This document shows, piece by piece, positions 1 through 5,649 of a stretch of 11,996 nt of DNA. Every line of letters starts with the position of its first letter. Position 1 is the first letter of the stretch. Source of the DNA: Anaerobutyricum stercoris (lineage in GTDB: Bacteria > Bacillota > Clostridia > Lachnospirales > Lachnospiraceae); NCBI GenBank assembly GCA_019116455.1, contig DXBR01000096.1, positions 1 through 11,996 of the forward strand, written 5' to 3'. The notes beneath the pieces were generated by a model, which did not search any database, had not been told where the DNA came from, and saw only the letters and a program-made list of their open reading frames with translations. The translations under genes were made by a program, and so were the position numbers.

Positions 1-156
1 AAGGAAGTTATCCCGAAGGCAAAGATCTTCGATATCTTAGAGGAGATCAAACCTGTCATCGTGAAAGCACCGGTAAAGATTGGCGATGTTATTATTCCTA
101 ATGTAGCCGGAACCGGAGTAGACGTAGTTGCCACCAAGAACATTGAGGCAGTGTAA
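1..156 (+). CDS. DUF1667 family protein, C-terminal end (5' part outside window)
   Basis: An open frame enters from the left edge and ends at TAA 154-156, giving 51 C-terminal residues. The pattern IPKAKIFDILEEIKPV, then GDVIIPNVAGTGVDVVATKN, matches my memory of the C-terminus of DUF1667 proteins. These are small proteins with an N-terminal cysteine-rich motif, usually encoded beside FAD-dependent glycerol-3-phosphate-type oxidoreductases. It does not resemble the end of SecY, which normally precedes adk. The diagnostic N-terminal cysteines lie outside the window, so the call rests on the tail alone. Only 24 bases separate its stop from adk and no promoter is visible between them, so adk is probably co-transcribed with it. 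Confidence 0.7.
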   Translation, partial: KEVIPKAKIFDILEEIKPVIVKAPVKIGDVIIPNVAGTGVDVVATKNIEAV

Positions 157-180
157 AGCATCAGGTTTGGAGGTTATATT

Positions 181-822
181 ATGAAGATTATTATGTTAGG
201 CGCACCGGGCGCAGGAAAAGGAACCCAGGCAAAGATGCTTGCCGGGAAATACGGGATTCCGCACATTTCTACCGGTGATATTTTCAGAATGAATATCAAA
301 AATAATACAGAGCTGGGTAAGAAAGCTAAAAGCTATATGGATGCCGGCGAGCTGGTTCCGGATGAGCTGACGGTGGATCTGGTCATCGACCGAATCAAAG
401 AGAAAGACTGTATGAACGGATTCATTCTGGATGGTTTTCCTCGGAATATTCCGCAGGCAGAGGCTCTTGACTACGCTTTGAATAATCAGAATGAAAAAAT
501 TGATTACGCAATCAACGTGGATGTGCCGGATGAGAATATTATTGAAAGAATGTCCGGAAGAAGAGCATGCTTAAACTGCGGCGCTACCTATCACATCGTA
601 AATCTTCCTAGCAAGAAGGAAGGCATCTGCGATGTATGCGGTGAGAAACTGGTTCTCCGCGAAGATGACAAGCCGGAGACTGTAAAGAAGAGACTGCAGG
701 TATATCATGAACAGACCCAGCCGCTTATCGACTATTATAATAAGAAGGAAGCCCTTCTGACTGTGGATGGAACAAAAGATATTCAGGTTGTGTTTGATGA
801 GATTACAGCAGTGCTTGGTTAA
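181..822 (+). CDS. adk: Adenylate kinase (zinc-type LID)
   Basis: Adenylate kinase interconverts ATP + AMP and 2 ADP in the cytoplasm. The 213-residue length is normal for the long bacterial form. The P-loop GAPGAGKGT is at residues 7-15, the AMP-site segment STGDIFR at 30-36, and the family signature FILDGFPR at 81-88. The LID carries Cys130, Cys133, Cys150 and Cys153, the four-cysteine zinc site typical of Gram-positive enzymes. The start is fixed by GGAGGT at 169-174, six bases before the ATG. In Firmicutes adk normally lies between secY and map; here map follows but the upstream gene is a DUF1667 protein. A hairpin with a short T run follows the gene, and map has its own promoter, so adk may be partly uncoupled from the genes downstream. 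Confidence 0.98.
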   Translation: MKIIMLGAPGAGKGTQAKMLAGKYGIPHISTGDIFRMNIKNNTELGKKAKSYMDAGELVPDELTVDLVIDRIKEKDCMNGFILDGFPRNIPQAEALDYALNNQNEKIDYAINVDVPDENIIERMSGRRACLNCGATYHIVNLPSKKEGICDVCGEKLVLREDDKPETVKKRLQVYHEQTQPLIDYYNKKEALLTVDGTKDIQVVFDEITAVLG

Positions 823-860
823 AATCAGAAATAATTCTGAAAATAATCAAAATAAACAGA

Positions 861-889
861 GCAGGATCGCATATGGCGGTCCTGCTTTT
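861..889 (+). terminator. Probable intrinsic terminator after adk
   Basis: The 10-bp stem GCAGGATCGC (861-870) pairs with GCGGTCCTGC (876-885), with one G-T pair and a five-base loop, followed by TTTT (886-889). The T run is short, so termination may be partial. Its place just before the map promoter fits the end of an adk transcript. Confidence 0.6.
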
Positions 890-894
890 CCTGG

Positions 895-942
895 TGTGCT
901 GACACGTTTGTTTTTACCGGGCGGGATGAAGGTGTCAGCACA
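895..942. repeat. 11-bp perfect inverted repeat upstream of the map promoter
   Basis: TGTGCTGACAC (895-905) is repeated inverted as GTGTCAGCACA (932-942) across a 26-base spacer. The right arm ends 10 bases before the -35 box of the map promoter. It could be a regulator binding site or a stem-loop; there is no T run, so it is not a classical terminator. Confidence 0.65.
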
Positions 943-952
943 TTAGTTACAT

Positions 953-981
953 TTGACAGAATAACAGATTCCGATTATTAT
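953..981 (+). promoter_or_regulatory. Sigma-A-type promoter for map
   Basis: The -35 box TTGACA (953-958, perfect) is followed after 17 bases by TATTAT (976-981, one mismatch to consensus). Transcription would start near 988, about 40 bases before the map ATG. This gives map, and probably the KOW gene and infA, a transcript independent of adk. Confidence 0.8.
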
Positions 982-1028
982 AGACAAATGAATTAAAATC
1001 ATTTTAGAACAACGCAAGGGGAGAAACG

Positions 1029-1793
1029 ATGTCAATTACGATCAAGAGCGAACATGAGATTGAATTAATGCGGACTGCCGGTCAGATTCTGGCGAAGGTC
1101 CACTATGAGCTGGGAAAAGAACTGAAAGAAGGAATGACTACCAAGGACATTGACCGATTGGGTGAGGAGATGATTCGAAGCTTTGGATGTATCCCGAATT
1201 TCTTAAATTATAACGGCTATCCGGCCTCCATCTGTGTGTCTGTCAATAACGAAGTGGTTCATGGCATTCCGTCAGACCGGCGCTATATCAAAAATGGCGA
1301 TATTGTCAGTCTGGATGCCGGGTTGATCTATAAGGGATATCATTCGGATGCAGCGAGGACCCATGGCGTGGGAGAGATCAGCGATGAAGCGAGAAAACTC
1401 ATTGATGTGACAAAGCAATCTTTTTTTGAGGGAATAAAAAATGCAAAACCGGGCAAACATTTAGTTGATATTGCCAGAGGAATCCAGACTTATGCTGAAA
1501 AGAATCGTTTTTCCGTTGTGCGCGATCTGGTAGGCCATGGTATAGGAACTTCACTGCACGAAGAGCCGGAGATACCAAACTTTGTCCGCCTGCGGCGGGG
1601 CGCAAGACTTCAGAAAGGTATGACTCTTGCCATAGAGCCGATGATCAATGCAGGTACCTGTGACGTGTGGTGGATGGATGACGACTGGACTGTCGTCACA
1701 AGGGACGGAGGCCTTTCCGCTCACTATGAGAATACCATTGCCATCACAGAAGACGGATGCGAGATTCTTACTATGCTGCCGGAAGAGAAATAG
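1029..1793 (+). CDS. map: Methionine aminopeptidase, type I
   Basis: This enzyme removes the initiator methionine from nascent proteins whose second residue is small. The five dinuclear-metal ligands are visible as Asp96 (SLDAG), Asp107 (HSDAA), His170 (GHGIG), Glu203 (IEPM) and Glu234 (HYENT). Each is one position before its E. coli counterpart, so the pitta-bread core is collinear and complete. The active-site histidines His78 (VVHG) and His177 (HEEP) are also present. At 254 residues it is a plain single-domain enzyme with no N-terminal zinc-finger extension. The start is supported by AAGGGGAG at 1016-1023, five bases before the ATG. It lies in the usual place between adk and infA, and a consensus promoter about 50 bp upstream should drive it. 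Confidence 0.97.
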   Translation: MSITIKSEHEIELMRTAGQILAKVHYELGKELKEGMTTKDIDRLGEEMIRSFGCIPNFLNYNGYPASICVSVNNEVVHGIPSDRRYIKNGDIVSLDAGLIYKGYHSDAARTHGVGEISDEARKLIDVTKQSFFEGIKNAKPGKHLVDIARGIQTYAEKNRFSVVRDLVGHGIGTSLHEEPEIPNFVRLRRGARLQKGMTLAIEPMINAGTCDVWWMDDDWTVVTRDGGLSAHYENTIAITEDGCEILTMLPEEK

Positions 1794-1887
1794 GGAGTTT
1801 TCTGCGGAATATGGGCAGTTTTCATAAAACAAAACAGATAAATTAAATTTACTTTTTAGAATTTTTTGCTTGTAACGGAGAAAATAT

Positions 1888-2157
1888 ATGATAGAATATA
1901 AAGCAGGTTATTTTGCCACCTCACTCTGCGGACATGATAAAGGCAGACTTTATATGATCGTCAGCGAGGATGGCGAGATGGTCGGATTGTGCGACGGCGT
2001 CCACAGACTCCTTGCCAATCCGAAAATGAAAAAAAAGAAACATATTCAGATGATGCGCTCTGAGAAAATGGCAGACGCTTTCCCGGCACTGGTTCAGTCA
2101 GCCGACGCGGATATGCAGATTAAAAAAGCGGTGCTGGCAGCGGGAGAGCGCAAGTAA
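1888..2157 (+). CDS. KOW-domain RNA-binding protein (L14e-like)
   Basis: This small 89-residue protein has an N-terminal KOW-type motif (GHDKGRLYMIV, residues 15-25), a second strand around LCDGVHRL (34-41) and a lysine-rich stretch NPKMKKKKHIQ (44-54). This pattern is familiar from the short KOW proteins related to archaeal/eukaryotic L14e that many clostridia encode between map and infA. The role is not established; an RNA- or ribosome-binding function is inferred from the fold and the neighbours. The C-terminal third (about 60-89) is alanine-rich with no motif I recognise. GGAG at 1877-1880 lies seven bases before the ATG. It follows map by 94 bases without a clear terminator and precedes infA by 23 bases, so all three are likely co-transcribed. 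Confidence 0.85.
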   Translation: MIEYKAGYFATSLCGHDKGRLYMIVSEDGEMVGLCDGVHRLLANPKMKKKKHIQMMRSEKMADAFPALVQSADADMQIKKAVLAAGERK

Positions 2158-2180
2158 AGAAAGCAGGAGGATTTTAAAGT

Positions 2181-2399
2181 ATGTCAAAATCAGATGTTAT
2201 TGAAGTAGAAGGAAAGGTAGTGGAGAAGCTTCCGAACGCCATGTTCAAAGTGGAGCTGGAGAACGGCCATCAGGTGCTGGGTCATATCAGCGGCAAATTA
2301 CGTATGAACTTCATCAAGATTTTGCCTGGAGATAAGGTGACCATCGAACTTTCCCCATACGATTTAACAAAAGGCAGAATTATCTGGAGAGATAAGTAA
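2181..2399 (+). CDS. infA: Translation initiation factor IF-1
   Basis: IF-1 is a single OB-fold protein that occupies the ribosomal A site during initiation alongside IF-2 and IF-3. The length of 72 residues is standard. The sequence reads as canonical IF-1: MSKSDVIEVEGKV at the start, FKVELENGHQVLGHISGK in the middle, IKILPGDKVTIELSPYDL, then GRIIWRDK at the C-terminus. A strong AGGAGG (2165-2170) lies ten bases before the ATG. It is the third gene of the map-KOW-infA group. It is separated from rpmJ by 200 bases that hold RNA-like structure and a strong promoter, so rpmJ does not depend on readthrough from infA. Confidence 0.98.
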   Translation: MSKSDVIEVEGKVVEKLPNAMFKVELENGHQVLGHISGKLRMNFIKILPGDKVTIELSPYDLTKGRIIWRDK

Positions 2400-2405
2400 A
2401 AGGAT

Positions 2406-2460
2406 CATCTGCAGAAATGATCGTCCTGATGCTCCGGAGCAGGATGCTTCAGGGCAGATG
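2406..2460 (+). repeat. Nested inverted repeats after infA
   Basis: Three helices nest inside one another: CATCTGC (2406-2412) with GCAGATG (2454-2460), CCTGA (2425-2429) with TCAGG (2449-2453), and TGCT-CCGG-AGCA (2430-2441). There is no T run after the outer stem. In RNA this would fold as one branched hairpin on the infA 3' end. Function unknown. Confidence 0.5.
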
Positions 2461-2503
2461 TGAGACAGACAAGAAGGCTTTGTACGATTTACCCGTGAAA
2501 GAA

Positions 2504-2532
2504 GGCATATTTATGCCGACTTTTGGCATTTT
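2504..2532 (+). terminator. Overlapping alternative hairpins with T run before the rpmJ promoter
   Basis: ATGCC (2513-2517) can pair either upstream with GGCAT (2504-2508) or downstream with GGCAT (2525-2529), which is followed by TTT. The two hairpins exclude each other. The stems are only 5 bp, so this is at most a weak terminator or switch at the end of the infA transcript. Confidence 0.35.
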
Positions 2533-2537
2533 CGTGC

Positions 2538-2566
2538 TTGCTTTTTGTATAGAGAAATGCTATAAT
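2538..2566 (+). promoter_or_regulatory. Strong promoter with extended -10 for rpmJ and the alpha operon
   Basis: A perfect TATAAT (2561-2566) is preceded directly by TGC (2558-2560), an extended -10 element. TTGCTT (2538-2543) sits 17 bases upstream as the -35 box. Transcription would begin near 2573, about 27 bases before the rpmJ GTG. Confidence 0.8.
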
Positions 2567-2599
2567 ATTCGCTGAACGTTTTGGAAAGGAGAGTTTATC

Positions 2600-2713
2600 G
2601 TGAAGGTTAGAGCATCAGTTAAGCCTATCTGTGAGAAATGTAAAGTCATCAAACGGAAAGGCGCAATCAGAATCATTTGCGAAAATCCAAAACATAAACA
2701 GAGACAGGGATAA
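2600..2713 (+). CDS. rpmJ: 50S ribosomal protein L36 (GTG start)
   Basis: L36 is the smallest large-subunit protein and helps shape 23S rRNA in the late stage of 50S assembly. The frame gives the canonical 37 residues: MKVRASVKPICEKCKVIKRK followed by GAIRIICENPKHKQRQG. The zinc ribbon is intact as Cys11, Cys14, Cys27 and His32, so this is the zinc-binding form. Translation begins at GTG 2600-2602, six bases after AAGGAGAG (2586-2593). It follows infA as in other Firmicutes, but with a promoter of its own only about 30 bp upstream, so it is probably the first gene of the rpmJ-rpsM-rpsK-rpsD-rpoA-rplQ transcript. Confidence 0.97.
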   Translation: MKVRASVKPICEKCKVIKRKGAIRIICENPKHKQRQG

Positions 2714-2783
2714 GAATTAGTTCGGCACCGCCCAGGCGGTCAGGGATTAAGGAAGATACTTGATTTTTGTTGTGTCATTGGTT

Positions 2784-2885
2784 ACGGTACCCGGGATGGG
2801 TATTGTACGACATTGCTACCGTCATGGCAATTATATTTTTAAATAAGCGGCTGCGGTAAACGGAAGTTTACCGATTTTATTTTAA
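2784..2885 (+). promoter_or_regulatory. Attenuator-like leader between rpmJ and rpsM
   Basis: Four short segments can pair in alternative ways. Segment 1 is ACGGTA (2784-2789), 2 is TACCGT (2817-2822), 3 is CGGTAAAC (2854-2861) and 4 is GTTTACCG (2866-2873). Segments 3 and 4 form a perfect 8-bp stem with a GGAA tetraloop, followed by ATTTTATTTT, a terminator-like hairpin. Segment 2 can pair with 1 or, over five bases, with 3. The 3:4 stem is clear; the switching is inferred. Confidence 0.5.
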
Positions 2886-2928
2886 GAGAATTATTTTGAA
2901 TTTTGAAAAGAGCATTCGATGAGAGACA

Positions 2929-2958
2929 CGTTAGTCATTTCACCGTACTGCGGTAACG
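2929..2958 (+). promoter_or_regulatory. Stem-loop just upstream of the rpsM ribosome binding site
   Basis: CGTT (2929-2932) pairs with AACG (2955-2958), and ACCG (2942-2945) with CGGT (2951-2954), around the loop TACTG. The helices stack on the 3' side with a nine-base bulge on the 5' side. It ends 28 bases before the rpsM Shine-Dalgarno sequence. It could be a protein-binding leader element, but I cannot assign it to a known family. Confidence 0.35.
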
Positions 2959-2998
2959 ATGGATTGATTCGAATAAGATTTTTAGTGGAGGTGCACAC

Positions 2999-3367
2999 AT
3001 GGCTCGTATTTCGGGTGTCGATTTACCTAGAGAGAAACGTGTAGAAATTGGTCTTACTTATATTTATGGAATTGGAAGAACAAGCGCTGACAAGATTCTT
3101 GCAGCAGCAAATGTAAATCCGGATACACGTGTACGTGATTTAACAGACGATGAAGTTCGCCGCATCAGCGAGATCATCAACACAGAGTACACAGTAGAAG
3201 GTGATCTTCGTCGTGAGATCGCGATGAACATCAAACGTCTGCAGGAGATTGGATGCTACAGAGGTATCCGTCACAGAAAAGGACTTCCGGTTCGTGGACA
3301 GAAGACAAAAACAAATGCCAGAACACGTAAAGGTCCTAGAAAAACAGTTGCTAATAAGAAGAAATAA
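2999..3367 (+). CDS. rpsM: 30S ribosomal protein S13
   Basis: S13 sits in the head of the 30S subunit, where it contacts the P-site tRNA and forms bridges to the 50S subunit. The 122-residue protein begins MARISGVDLPREKRVEI and has the helix-turn segment YIYGIGRTSADKIL (21-34). The S13 signature RHRKGLPVRGQKTKTNAR is at 91-108, followed by a basic tail ending in KKK. GGAGGT (2987-2992) lies six bases before the ATG. It is the first gene of the classical alpha operon order (S13-S11-S4-alpha-L17). A 285-base structured leader separates it from rpmJ, and a stem-loop begins at its stop codon. Confidence 0.98.
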   Translation: MARISGVDLPREKRVEIGLTYIYGIGRTSADKILAAANVNPDTRVRDLTDDEVRRISEIINTEYTVEGDLRREIAMNIKRLQEIGCYRGIRHRKGLPVRGQKTKTNARTRKGPRKTVANKKK

Positions 3368-3389
3368 GTGTGAAATTATGTTTCACACT
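3367..3389 (+). repeat. 9-bp stem-loop at the rpsM stop codon
   Basis: AGTGTGAAA (3367-3375) pairs perfectly with TTTCACACT (3381-3389) around the loop TTATG. The left arm starts at the last base of the rpsM stop codon. No T run follows, so it is more likely an mRNA stability, processing or partial-attenuation element than a terminator. Confidence 0.65.
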
Positions 3390-3473
3390 ATCCTTATGTC
3401 TGCATGAGGAATATATAAAAGAAGAGATTAAGTATATTTTATAGATTTAATAACCTACAGGAGGGTTTCGTCA

Positions 3474-3869
3474 ATGGCAAAGAAAGTCGCAAAAAAGGTG
3501 ACGAAAAAACGTGTCAAAAAGAATATCCAGCATGGACAGGCACATATTCAGTCATCCTTTAATAATACAATTGTAACATTAACTGACTCTGAAGGTAATG
3601 CGATTTCCTGGGCAAGCGCAGGAGAGATGGGCTTCAGAGGCTCCAAAAAGTCCACACCATACGCAGCGCAGATGGCAGCGGAAGCAGCTACAAAAGCAGC
3701 AGTTATCCACGGCTTAAAGACTGTAGAAGTTATGGTTAAAGGACCAGGTTCAGGCAGAGAGGCAGCAATCCGTGCCCTTCAGGCATGCGGTCTTGAAGTA
3801 ACAAGCATCAGAGACGTTACTCCGGTACCACACAATGGATGCCGTCCACCAAAGAGAAGAAGAGTCTAG
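3474..3869 (+). CDS. rpsK: 30S ribosomal protein S11
   Basis: S11 lies on the 30S platform near the mRNA exit region and supports codon-anticodon pairing. The 131-residue protein has a lysine-rich N-terminal extension (1-17), the core HGQAHIQSSFNNTIVTLTD (20-38), the signature GPGSGREAAIRAL (90-102) and the conserved C-terminal PHNGCRPPKRRR (119-130). The Asn in that C-terminal NG pair is at the position that becomes isoaspartate in E. coli S11 (known for the family, not visible here). AGGAGGG (3459-3465) is eight bases before the ATG. Only 21 bases separate it from rpsD, with no structure between them, so the two should be tightly coupled. Confidence 0.98.
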   Translation: MAKKVAKKVTKKRVKKNIQHGQAHIQSSFNNTIVTLTDSEGNAISWASAGEMGFRGSKKSTPYAAQMAAEAATKAAVIHGLKTVEVMVKGPGSGREAAIRALQACGLEVTSIRDVTPVPHNGCRPPKRRRV

Positions 3870-3890
3870 TCTGATAGGAGGTAAGTTAGA

Positions 3891-4484
3891 ATGGCAATTG
3901 ATAGAACTCCAGTCCTGAAGAGATGCAGGTCTTTAGATATGGATCCTGTATATCTGGGCGTGAATAAAAAATCCAACAGAAAGTTAGTTCGTTCCAGCAG
4001 AAAGATCAGCGAGTACGGTCTTCAGCTGCGTGAGAAACAGAAAGCAAAATTCATCTACGGTGTATTAGAGAAACCTTTCAGAAACTACTATGCAAAGGCT
4101 GAGAGAATGCAGGGTCTTGCAGGTACTAACCTGATGGTTCTCCTTGAGACAAGACTTGACAACATCGTATTCCGTATGGGATTTGCGAGAACAAGAAGAG
4201 AAGCAAGACAGGTTGTCGGCCACAAACACATCCTTGTAAACGGCAAATGTGTAAACATTCCGTCCTACAGAGTAAGTGTTGGCGATGTTATCGAAGTAAA
4301 AGAAAACAAAAAGACAATGCAGAGATACAAAGACATCGCTGAAGCAACAGATGGTATCTTAGTACCGGCTTGGTTAGACGCTGACCTGGAGAACTTCAAA
4401 GGAAGCGTAAAAGAACTTCCTTCCAGAGACATGATTGATGTACCTGTCAATGAGACATTGATCGTCGAGTTATATTCCAAATAA
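3891..4484 (+). CDS. rpsD: 30S ribosomal protein S4
   Basis: S4 is a primary 16S rRNA-binding protein that nucleates assembly of the 30S body; in several bacteria it also represses its own operon. The 197-residue protein starts MAIDRTPVLKRCRSL. The N-terminal domain holds the conserved SEYGLQLREKQKAKFIYGVL (40-59). The S4 RNA-binding domain spans about 87-150 (TRLDNIVFRMGFARTRREAR, then LVNGKCVNIPSYRVSVGDVI). It ends with DVPVNETLIVELYSK. The N-terminal four-cysteine zinc motif found in some S4 proteins is absent, so this is the zinc-free form. AGGAGGT (3876-3882) lies eight bases upstream of the ATG. Its place in the alpha operon makes the structured leaders around rpsM and rpoA candidate targets for autoregulation, which is inference. 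Confidence 0.97.
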   Translation: MAIDRTPVLKRCRSLDMDPVYLGVNKKSNRKLVRSSRKISEYGLQLREKQKAKFIYGVLEKPFRNYYAKAERMQGLAGTNLMVLLETRLDNIVFRMGFARTRREARQVVGHKHILVNGKCVNIPSYRVSVGDVIEVKENKKTMQRYKDIAEATDGILVPAWLDADLENFKGSVKELPSRDMIDVPVNETLIVELYSK

Positions 4485-4497
4485 TTAATGATTCTTC

Positions 4498-4529
4498 CAA
4501 TTGGATGCCTGTTTTCAGGCATTCAATTG
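4498..4529 (+). repeat. 14-bp stem-loop between rpsD and rpoA
   Basis: CAATTGGATGCCTG (4498-4511) pairs with CAGGCATTCAATTG (4516-4529) around a TTTT loop, with a single G-T pair. It begins 13 bases after the rpsD stop. No T run follows. This is the longest uninterrupted hairpin within the ribosomal block. Confidence 0.8.
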
Positions 4530-4553
4530 TGGTATGTATTGAAGTTTGTCCAA

Positions 4554-4561
4554 AAGGAGGG
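4554..4561 (+). promoter_or_regulatory. Ribosome binding site that decides the rpoA start
   Basis: AAGGAGGG lies eight bases before GTG 4570. A TTG at 4546 in the same frame would put this sequence inside the gene, so the GTG is preferred. Confidence 0.85.
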
Positions 4562-4569
4562 TCCCATTC

Positions 4570-5529
4570 GTGTTTGATTTCGAAAAACCAAGAATTGAAA
4601 TAGCAGAAATTTCAGAAGACAATAAATATGGTCGTTTTGTGGTGGAACCGCTGGAGAGAGGTTACGGCACAACTTTAGGTAACTCCTTAAGAAGAATCAT
4701 GTTATCCTCATTACCGGGGGCAGCTGTCAGTGCAGTGAAGATCAAAGGCGTCCTGCATGAGTTCAGTTCCATTCCGGGTGTAAAAGAGGATGTCACTGAA
4801 ATCATTATGAATATCAAAGAGCTGGCCATCAAGAACAACAGCTCTTCCAATGAGCCGAAGCGCGCTTTTATTGAATTCAGCGGTGAAGGTGTTGTCACAG
4901 CTGCTGACATTCAGGTTGACAGTGACATCGAGATTATCAATCCGGATTTAGTCATCGCAACGTTAAGCGGCGGTGCAGACAGTCATTTTGAAGCGGAGCT
5001 GACAATCACAAAAGGCCGCGGTTATGTTGGAGCAGACAAAAACAAAACAGAAGACCAGTCCATTGATGTAATTGCAGTGGATTCTATCTATACACCGGTC
5101 GAGAGAGTAAACTTGACAGTAGAGAATACTCGTGTCGGACAGATTACAGACTTTGACAAGCTGACTCTGGATGTTTTCACCAACGGAACACTTGCTCCGG
5201 ATGAAGCAGTGAGTCTGGCTGCAAAGGTACTGAGCGAGCATCTGAATCTTTTCATTGATTTATCCGAAAATGCAAAGGTTGCCGAGGTTATGGTTGAGAC
5301 CGCTCAGGATCCGGTTGATAAAGTTCTGGAGATGAACATTGACGAGCTGGAATTATCCGTTCGTTCTTACAACTGTCTGAAGAGAGCAGGTATTAATACA
5401 GTAGAAGAGTTGACCAACAAGACTCCGGAAGACATGATGAAGGTTCGTAACCTTGGACGGAAGTCTTTGGAAGAGGTGCTGGCTAAATTAAAAGAGCTGG
5501 GTCTTTCCCTCAACTCAAGCGAAGAGTAA
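4570..5529 (+). CDS. rpoA: DNA-directed RNA polymerase subunit alpha (GTG start)
   Basis: The alpha subunit dimer scaffolds polymerase assembly, and its C-terminal domain binds UP elements and activators. The N-terminal domain begins MFDFEKPRIEIAEISEDN and contains VVEPLERGYGTTLGNSLRRI (24-43), the dimer and beta-contact core. The C-terminal domain (about 250-310) keeps the DNA-contact residues Arg265, Asn268, Cys269, Gly296, Lys298 and Ser299 at the same numbers as in E. coli. This confirms that a 319-residue protein starting at GTG 4570 is correctly framed. It lies between rpsD and rplQ as usual. Stem-loops lie both before and after it, which may set polymerase-subunit levels apart from ribosomal-protein levels (inference). 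Confidence 0.97.
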   Translation: MFDFEKPRIEIAEISEDNKYGRFVVEPLERGYGTTLGNSLRRIMLSSLPGAAVSAVKIKGVLHEFSSIPGVKEDVTEIIMNIKELAIKNNSSSNEPKRAFIEFSGEGVVTAADIQVDSDIEIINPDLVIATLSGGADSHFEAELTITKGRGYVGADKNKTEDQSIDVIAVDSIYTPVERVNLTVENTRVGQITDFDKLTLDVFTNGTLAPDEAVSLAAKVLSEHLNLFIDLSENAKVAEVMVETAQDPVDKVLEMNIDELELSVRSYNCLKRAGINTVEELTNKTPEDMMKVRNLGRKSLEEVLAKLKELGLSLNSSEE

Positions 5530-5532
5530 ATA

Positions 5533-5578
5533 ATCGGCTTTTGCCGATATATTTCCTGTGCCGGAGAAGCGGTTCAGG
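5533..5578 (+). repeat. Two short stem-loops between rpoA and rplQ
   Basis: The first hairpin is ATCGGC-TTTT-GCCGAT (5533-5548), perfect 6 bp, followed by ATATTT, a poor T run. The second is CCTG (5555-5558) with CAGG (5575-5578), enclosing CCG (5561-5563) with CGG (5570-5572). They may act as a weak partial terminator or processing site; neither is convincing as a full terminator. Confidence 0.45.
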
Positions 5579-5649
5579 AGCAGACAATAGACCCGCCTAG
5601 GCTGAAGGTGAAGTAAGCATGGCGAAAAATAAACAGGAGGTCCATTACA

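Noticed and set aside
1794..1887. Terminator between map and the KOW gene
   Set aside because: CTGC/GCAG with TTTT forms only a 4-bp stem, too weak to call.
2760..2788. Possible promoter (TTGATT ... TACGGT) in the rpsM leader
   Set aside because: The -10 candidate is poor, and the strong promoter at 2538-2566 already accounts for transcription.
4546..4569. TTG start for rpoA
   Set aside because: It would place the strong AAGGAGGG ribosome binding site inside the gene; GTG 4570 gives the canonical MFDFEKP start and E. coli-matching residue numbers in the C-terminal domain.
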